In this document: positions 58,301 to 64,000 of the stretch, piece after piece | Layout: every line of letters begins with the position of its first letter | Position numbering within the stretch: the stretch's first letter is position 1 | Assembly (NCBI GenBank): GCA_009746045.1 | Contig: RPFO01000225.1 | Coordinates: 1,696,454 to 1,760,453, forward strand | DNA from: Mesostigma viride | Taxonomy: Eukaryota > Streptophyta > Mesostigmatophyceae > Mesostigmatales > Mesostigmataceae | DNA length: 64,000 nucleotides | Reading direction: 5' to 3' | The notes under the pieces: generated by a model | What the model was told of the DNA's origin: nothing | The model's database searches: none | Seen by the model: only the letters and a program-made list of their open reading frames with translations | Translations under genes and position numbers: made by a program

Positions 58301-61300
58301 GGCTCACCGTGCATGCTGTACACGCTGAACTCGGGCTCACCGTGCATGCTGTACACGCTGAACTCGGGCTCACCGTGCATGCTGTACACGCTGAACTCGG
58401 GCTCACCGTGCATGCTGTACACGCTGAACTCGGGCTCACCGTGCATGCTGTACACGCTGAACTCGGGCTCACCGTGCATGCTGTACACGCTGAACTCGGG
58501 CTCACCGTGCATGCTGTACACGCTGAACTCGGGCTCACCGTGCATGCTGTACACGCTGAACTCGGGCTCACCGTGCATGCTGTACACGCTGAACTCGGGC
58601 TCACCGTGCATGCTGTACACGCTGAACTCGGGCTCACCGTGCATGCTGTACACGCTGAACTCGGGCTCACCGTGCATGCTGTACACGCTGAACTCGGGCT
58701 CACCGTGCATGCTGTACACGCTGAACTCGGGCTCACCGTGCATGCTGTACACGCTGAACTCGGGCTCACCGTGCATGCTGTACACGCTGAACTCGGGCTC
58801 ACCGTGCATGCTGTACACGCTGAACTCGGGCTCACCGTGCATGCTGTACACGCTGAACTCGGGCTCACCGTGCATGCTGTACACGCTGAACTCGGGCTCA
58901 CCGTGCATGCTGTACACGCTGAACTCGGGCTCACCGTGCATGCTGTACACGCTGAACTCGGGCTCACCGTGCATGCTGTACACGCTGAACTCGGGCTCAC
59001 CGTGCATGCTGTACACGCTGAACTCGGGCTCACCGTGCATGCTGTACACGCTGAACTCGGGCTCACCGTGCATGCTGTACACGCTGAACTCGGGCTCACC
59101 GTGCATGCTGTACACGCTGAACTCGGGCTCACCGTGCATGCTGTACACGCTGAACTCGGGCTCACCGTGCATGCTGTACACGCTGAACTCGGGCTCACCG
59201 TGCATGCTGTACACGCTGAACTCGGGCTCACCGTGCATGCTGTACACGCTGAACTCGGGCTCACCGTGCATGCTGTACACGCTGAACTCGGGCTCACCGT
59301 GCATGCTGTACACGCTGAACTCGGGCTCACCGTGCATGCTGTACACGCTGAACTCGGGCTCACCGTGCATGCTGTACACGCTGAACTCGGGCTCACCGTG
59401 CATGCTGTACACGCTGAACTCGGGCTCACCGTGCATGCTGTACACGCTGAACTCGGGCTCACCGTGCATGCTGTACACGCTGAACTCGGGCTCACCGTGC
59501 ATGCTGTACACGCTGAACTCGGGCTCACCGTGCATGCTGTACACGCTGAACTCGGGCTCACCGTGCATGCTGTACACGCTGAACTCGGGCTCACCGTGCA
59601 TGCTGTACACGCTGAACTCGGGCTCACCGTGCATGCTGTACACGCTGAACTCGGGCTCACCGTGCATGCTGTACACGCTGAACTCGGGCTCACCGTGCAT
59701 GCTGTACACGCTGAACTCGGGCTCACCGTGCATGCTGTACACGCTGAACTCGGGCTCACCGTGCATGCTGTACACGCTGAACTCGGGCTCACCGTGCATG
59801 CTGTACACGCTGAACTCGGGCTCACCGTGCATGCTGTACACGCTGAACTCGGGCTCACCGTGCATGCTGTACACGCTGAACTCGGGCTCACCGTGCATGC
59901 TGTACACGCTGAACTCGGGCTCACCGTGCATGCTGTACACGCTGAACTCGGGCTCACCGTGCATGCTGTACACGCTGAACTCGGGCTCACCGTGCATGCT
60001 GTACACGCTGAACTCGGGCTCACCGTGCATGCTGTACACGCTGAACTCGGGCTCACCGTGCATGCTGTACACGCTGAACTCGGGCTCACCGTGCATGCTG
60101 TACACGCTGAACTCGGGCTCACCGTGCATGCTGTACACGCTGAACTCGGGCTCACCGTGCATGCTGTACACGCTGAACTCGGGCTCACCGTGCATGCTGT
60201 ACACGCTGAACTCGGGCTCACCGTGCATGCTGTACACGCTGAACTCGGGCTCACCGTGCATGCTGTACACGCTGAACTCGGGCTCACCGTGCATGCTGTA
60301 CACGCTGAACTCGGGCTCACCGTGCATGCTGTACACGCTGAACTCGGGCTCACCGTGCATGCTGTACACGCTGAACTCGGGCTCACCGTGCATGCTGTAC
60401 ACGCTGAACTCGGGCTCACCGTGCATGCTGTACACGCTGAACTCGGGCTCACCGTGCATGCTGTACACGCTGAACTCGGGCTCACCGTGCATGCTGTACA
60501 CGCTGAACTCGGGCTCACCGTGCATGCTGTACACGCTGAACTCGGGCTCACCGTGCATGCTGTACACGCTGAACTCGGGCTCACCGTGCATGCTGTACAC
60601 GCTGAACTCGGGCTCACCGTGCATGCTGTACACGCTGAACTCGGGCTCACCGTGCATGCTGTACACGCTGAACTCGGGCTCACCGTGCATGCTGTACACG
60701 CTGAACTCGGGCTCACCGTGCATGCTGTACACGCTGAACTCGGGCTCACCGTGCATGCTGTACACGCTGAACTCGGGCTCACCGTGCATGCTGTACACGC
60801 TGAACTCGGGCTCACCGTGCATGCTGTACACGCTGAACTCGGGCTCACCGTGCATGCTGTACACGCTGAACTCGGGCTCACCGTGCATGCTGTACACGCT
60901 GAACTCGGGCTCACCGTGCATGCTGTACACGCTGAACTCGGGCTCACCGTGCATGCTGTACACGCTGAACTCGGGCTCACCGTGCATGCTGTACACGCTG
61001 AACTCGGGCTCACCGTGCATGCTGTACACGCTGAACTCGGGCTCACCGTGCATGCTGTACACGCTGAACTCGGGCTCACCGTGCATGCTGTACACGCTGA
61101 ACTCGGGCTCACCGTGCATGCTGTACACGCTGAACTCGGGCTCACCGTGCATGCTGTACACGCTGAACTCGGGCTCACCGTGCATGCTGTACACGCTGAA
61201 CTCGGGCTCACCGTGCATGCTGTACACGCTGAACTCGGGCTCACCGTGCATGCTGTACACGCTGAACTCGGGCTCACCGTGCATGCTGTACACGCTGAAC

Positions 61301-64000
61301 TCGGGCTCACCGTGCATGCTGTACACGCTGAACTCGGGCTCACCGTGCATGCTGTACACGCTGAACTCGGGCTCACCGTGCATGCTGTACACGCTGAACT
61401 CGGGCTCACCGTGCATGCTGTACACGCTGAACTCGGGCTCACCGTGCATGCTGTACACGCTGAACTCGGGCTCACCGTGCATGCTGTACACGCTGAACTC
61501 GGGCTCACCGTGCATGCTGTACACGCTGAACTCGGGCTCACCGTGCATGCTGTACACGCTGAACTCGGGCTCACCGTGCATGCTGTACACGCTGAACTCG
61601 GGCTCACCGTGCATGCTGTACACGCTGAACTCGGGCTCACCGTGCATGCTGTACACGCTGAACTCGGGCTCACCGTGCATGCTGTACACGCTGAACTCGG
61701 GCTCACCGTGCATGCTGTACACGCTGAACTCGGGCTCACCGTGCATGCTGTACACGCTGAACTCGGGCTCACCGTGCATGCTGTACACGCTGAACTCGGG
61801 CTCACCGTGCATGCTGTACACGCTGAACTCGGGCTCACCGTGCATGCTGTACACGCTGAACTCGGGCTCACCGTGCATGCTGTACACGCTGAACTCGGGC
61901 TCACCGTGCATGCTGTACACGCTGAACTCGGGCTCACCGTGCATGCTGTACACGCTGAACTCGGGCTCACCGTGCATGCTGTACACGCTGAACTCGGGCT
62001 CACCGTGCATGCTGTACACGCTGAACTCGGGCTCACCGTGCATGCTGTACACGCTGAACTCGGGCTCACCGTGCATGCTGTACACGCTGAACTCGGGCTC
62101 ACCGTGCATGCTGTACACGCTGAACTCGGGCTCACCGTGCATGCTGTACACGCTGAACTCGGGCTCACCGTGCATGCTGTACACGCTGAACTCGGGCTCA
62201 CCGTGCATGCTGTACACGCTGAACTCGGGCTCACCGTGCATGCTGTACACGCTGAACTCGGGCTCACCGTGCATGCTGTACACGCTGAACTCGGGCTCAC
62301 CGTGCATGCTGTACACGCTGAACTCGGGCTCACCGTGCATGCTGTACACGCTGAACTCGGGCTCACCGTGCATGCTGTACACGCTGAACTCGGGCTCACC
62401 GTGCATGCTGTACACGCTGAACTCGGGCTCACCGTGCATGCTGTACACGCTGAACTCGGGCTCACCGTGCATGCTGTACACGCTGAACTCGGGCTCACCG
62501 TGCATGCTGTACACGCTGAACTCGGGCTCACCGTGCATGCTGTACACGCTGAACTCGGGCTCACCGTGCATGCTGTACACGCTGAACTCGGGCTCACCGT
62601 GCATGCTGTACACGCTGAACTCGGGCTCACCGTGCATGCTGTACACGCTGAACTCGGGCTCACCGTGCATGCTGTACACGCTGAACTCGGGCTCACCGTG
62701 CATGCTGTACACGCTGAACTCGGGCTCACCGTGCATGCTGTACACGCTGAACTCGGGCTCACCGTGCATGCTGTACACGCTGAACTCGGGCTCACCGTGC
62801 ATGCTGTACACGCTGAACTCGGGCTCACCGTGCATGCTGTACACGCTGAACTCGGGCTCACCGTGCATGCTGTACACGCTGAACTCGGGCTCACCGTGCA
62901 TGCTGTACACGCTGAACTCGGGCTCACCGTGCATGCTGTACACGCTGAACTCGGGCTCACCGTGCATGCTGTACACGCTGAACTCGGGCTCACCGTGCAT
63001 GCTGTACACGCTGAACTCGGGCTCACCGTGCATGCTGTACACGCTGAACTCGGGCTCACCGTGCATGCTGTACACGCTGAACTCGGGCTCACCGTGCATG
63101 CTGTACACGCTGAACTCGGGCTCACCGTGCATGCTGTACACGCTGAACTCGGGCTCACCGTGCATGCTGTACACGCTGAACTCGGGCTCACCGTGCATGC
63201 TGTACACGCTGAACTCGGGCTCACCGTGCATGCTGTACACGCTGAACTCGGGCTCACCGTGCATGCTGTACACGCTGAACTCGGGCTCACCGTGCATGCT
63301 GTACACGCTGAACTCGGGCTCACCGTGCATGCTGTACACGCTGAACTCGGGCTCACCGTGCATGCTGTACACGCTGAACTCGGGCTCACCGTGCATGCTG
63401 TACACGCTGAACTCGGGCTCACCGTGCATGCTGTACACGCTGAACTCGGGCTCACCGTGCATGCTGTACACGCTGAACTCGGGCTCACCGTGCATGCTGT
63501 ACACGCTGAACTCGGGCTCACCGTGCATGCTGTACACGCTGAACTCGGGCCACCGTGCATGCTGTACACGCTGAACTCGGGCTCACCGTGCATGCTGTAC
63601 ACGCTGAACTCGGGCTCACCGTGCATGCTGTACACGCTGAACTCGGGCTCACCGTGCATGCTGTACACGCTGAACTCGGGCTCACCGTGCATGCTGTACA
63701 CGCTGAACTCGGGCTCACCGTGCATGCTGTACACGCTGAACTCGGGCTCACCGTGCATGCTGTACACGCTGAACTCGGGCTCACCGTGCATGCTGTACAC
63801 GCTGAACTCGGGCTCACCGTGCATGCTGTACACGCTGAACTCGGGCTCACCGTGCATGCTGTACACGCTGAACTCGGGCTCACCGTGCATGCTGTACACG
63901 CTGAACTCGGGCTCACCGTGCATGCTGTACACGCTGAACTCGGGCTCACCGTGCATGCTGTACACGCTGAACTCGGGCTCACCGTGCATGCTGTACACGC
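49338..64000 (-). repeat. 33-bp satellite array (about 440 units), exon-donor junction of CFAP221
   Basis: A 33-bp unit is repeated without interruption to the end of the window and beyond. In gene sense (minus) a unit is CCGAGTTCAGCG, then TGTACAGCATGCACG, then GTGAGC. Most units are identical. GGGCCC variants occur near 49468, 49921, 50682 and 50781. Four 32-bp units lack one base (near 49890, 50979, 52660, 63550). The edge at 49338-49545 also holds shortened units. Since 33 is a multiple of three, very long open frames (up to 4196 codons) arise on both strands; none should be called a gene. The first 27 nt read PEFSVYSMH plus G in phase 1 and are followed by a perfect splice donor, matching what must precede the CFAP221 exon at 48619. 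Confidence 0.97.

Noticed and set aside
49500..64000. Giant open frames of up to 4196 codons on both strands (repeats of HAVHAELGLTV, CMLYTLNSGSP, SMHGEPEFSVY and ACTACTVSPSS)
   Set aside because: They arise only because the satellite unit is 33 bp and two frames per strand lack a stop. The same DNA is open in four frames at once. The only frame with biological meaning is the short exon-end reading of the unit.
49338..64000. CRISPR array
   Set aside because: There are no spacers: units abut directly and the gene context is eukaryotic.

Overview
The window is a piece of a eukaryotic nuclear chromosome, most likely from a flagellated green alga. The evidence is GC-rich, intron-dense genes with GT-AG introns of about 100-900 bp, a central-pair flagellar gene (CFAP221), a plant-type RlmD-like RNA methyltransferase with a transit-peptide-like N-terminus, and many small transposons. 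I cannot name the species. Three genes were rebuilt exon by exon; in each, every exon joins the next in phase. No rRNA, tRNA, CRISPR or bacterial-style operon was seen.

Layout. 1-1639 holds nothing I recognise. 1640-9620 is a G/T-rich low-complexity tract split by a 6.77-kb non-coding LTR retrotransposon in minus orientation (2537-9309, target-site duplication TTTAG, near-identical 694-bp LTRs, primer-binding site and polypurine tract). A LINE-like 3' coding fragment (9887-10195) and palindromic DNA follow. 12005-18059 (minus, 8 exons, 606 aa) is the RlmD/TrmA-family gene, which carries a 41-bp minisatellite and a 464-bp hAT-type MITE in introns. It is head to head, 663 bp apart, with 18723-31546 (plus, 23 exons, 1189 aa), the condensin subunit SMC2. 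31547-39910 is repeat-rich with two weak gene candidates. 39911-48619 (minus, 11 exons, 710 aa) is the C-terminal part of CFAP221. From 49338 to the window end runs about 14.7 kb of a 33-bp tandem repeat (about 440 units).

The main discovery is the origin of the 33-bp repeat. On the minus strand each unit reads as 27 nt of coding sequence (frame ...PEFSVYSMH-G) followed by a splice donor GTGAGC. The reading phase is exactly the one needed to join the first visible CFAP221 exon, giving ...FSVYSMHG-VVPANG..., which is what an ASH domain should look like there. The satellite therefore appears to be an amplified exon-3'-end/5'-splice-site junction. A second, young case of the same process is present in the same gene at 46731-46840, where the end of another exon and its donor are duplicated in a 40-bp unit. 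I know of no description of such a splice-donor satellite.

The three genes have unrelated jobs: organellar rRNA/tRNA methylation (inferred), chromosome condensation, and flagellar central-pair assembly. The only link seen between them is the shared upstream region of the first two.
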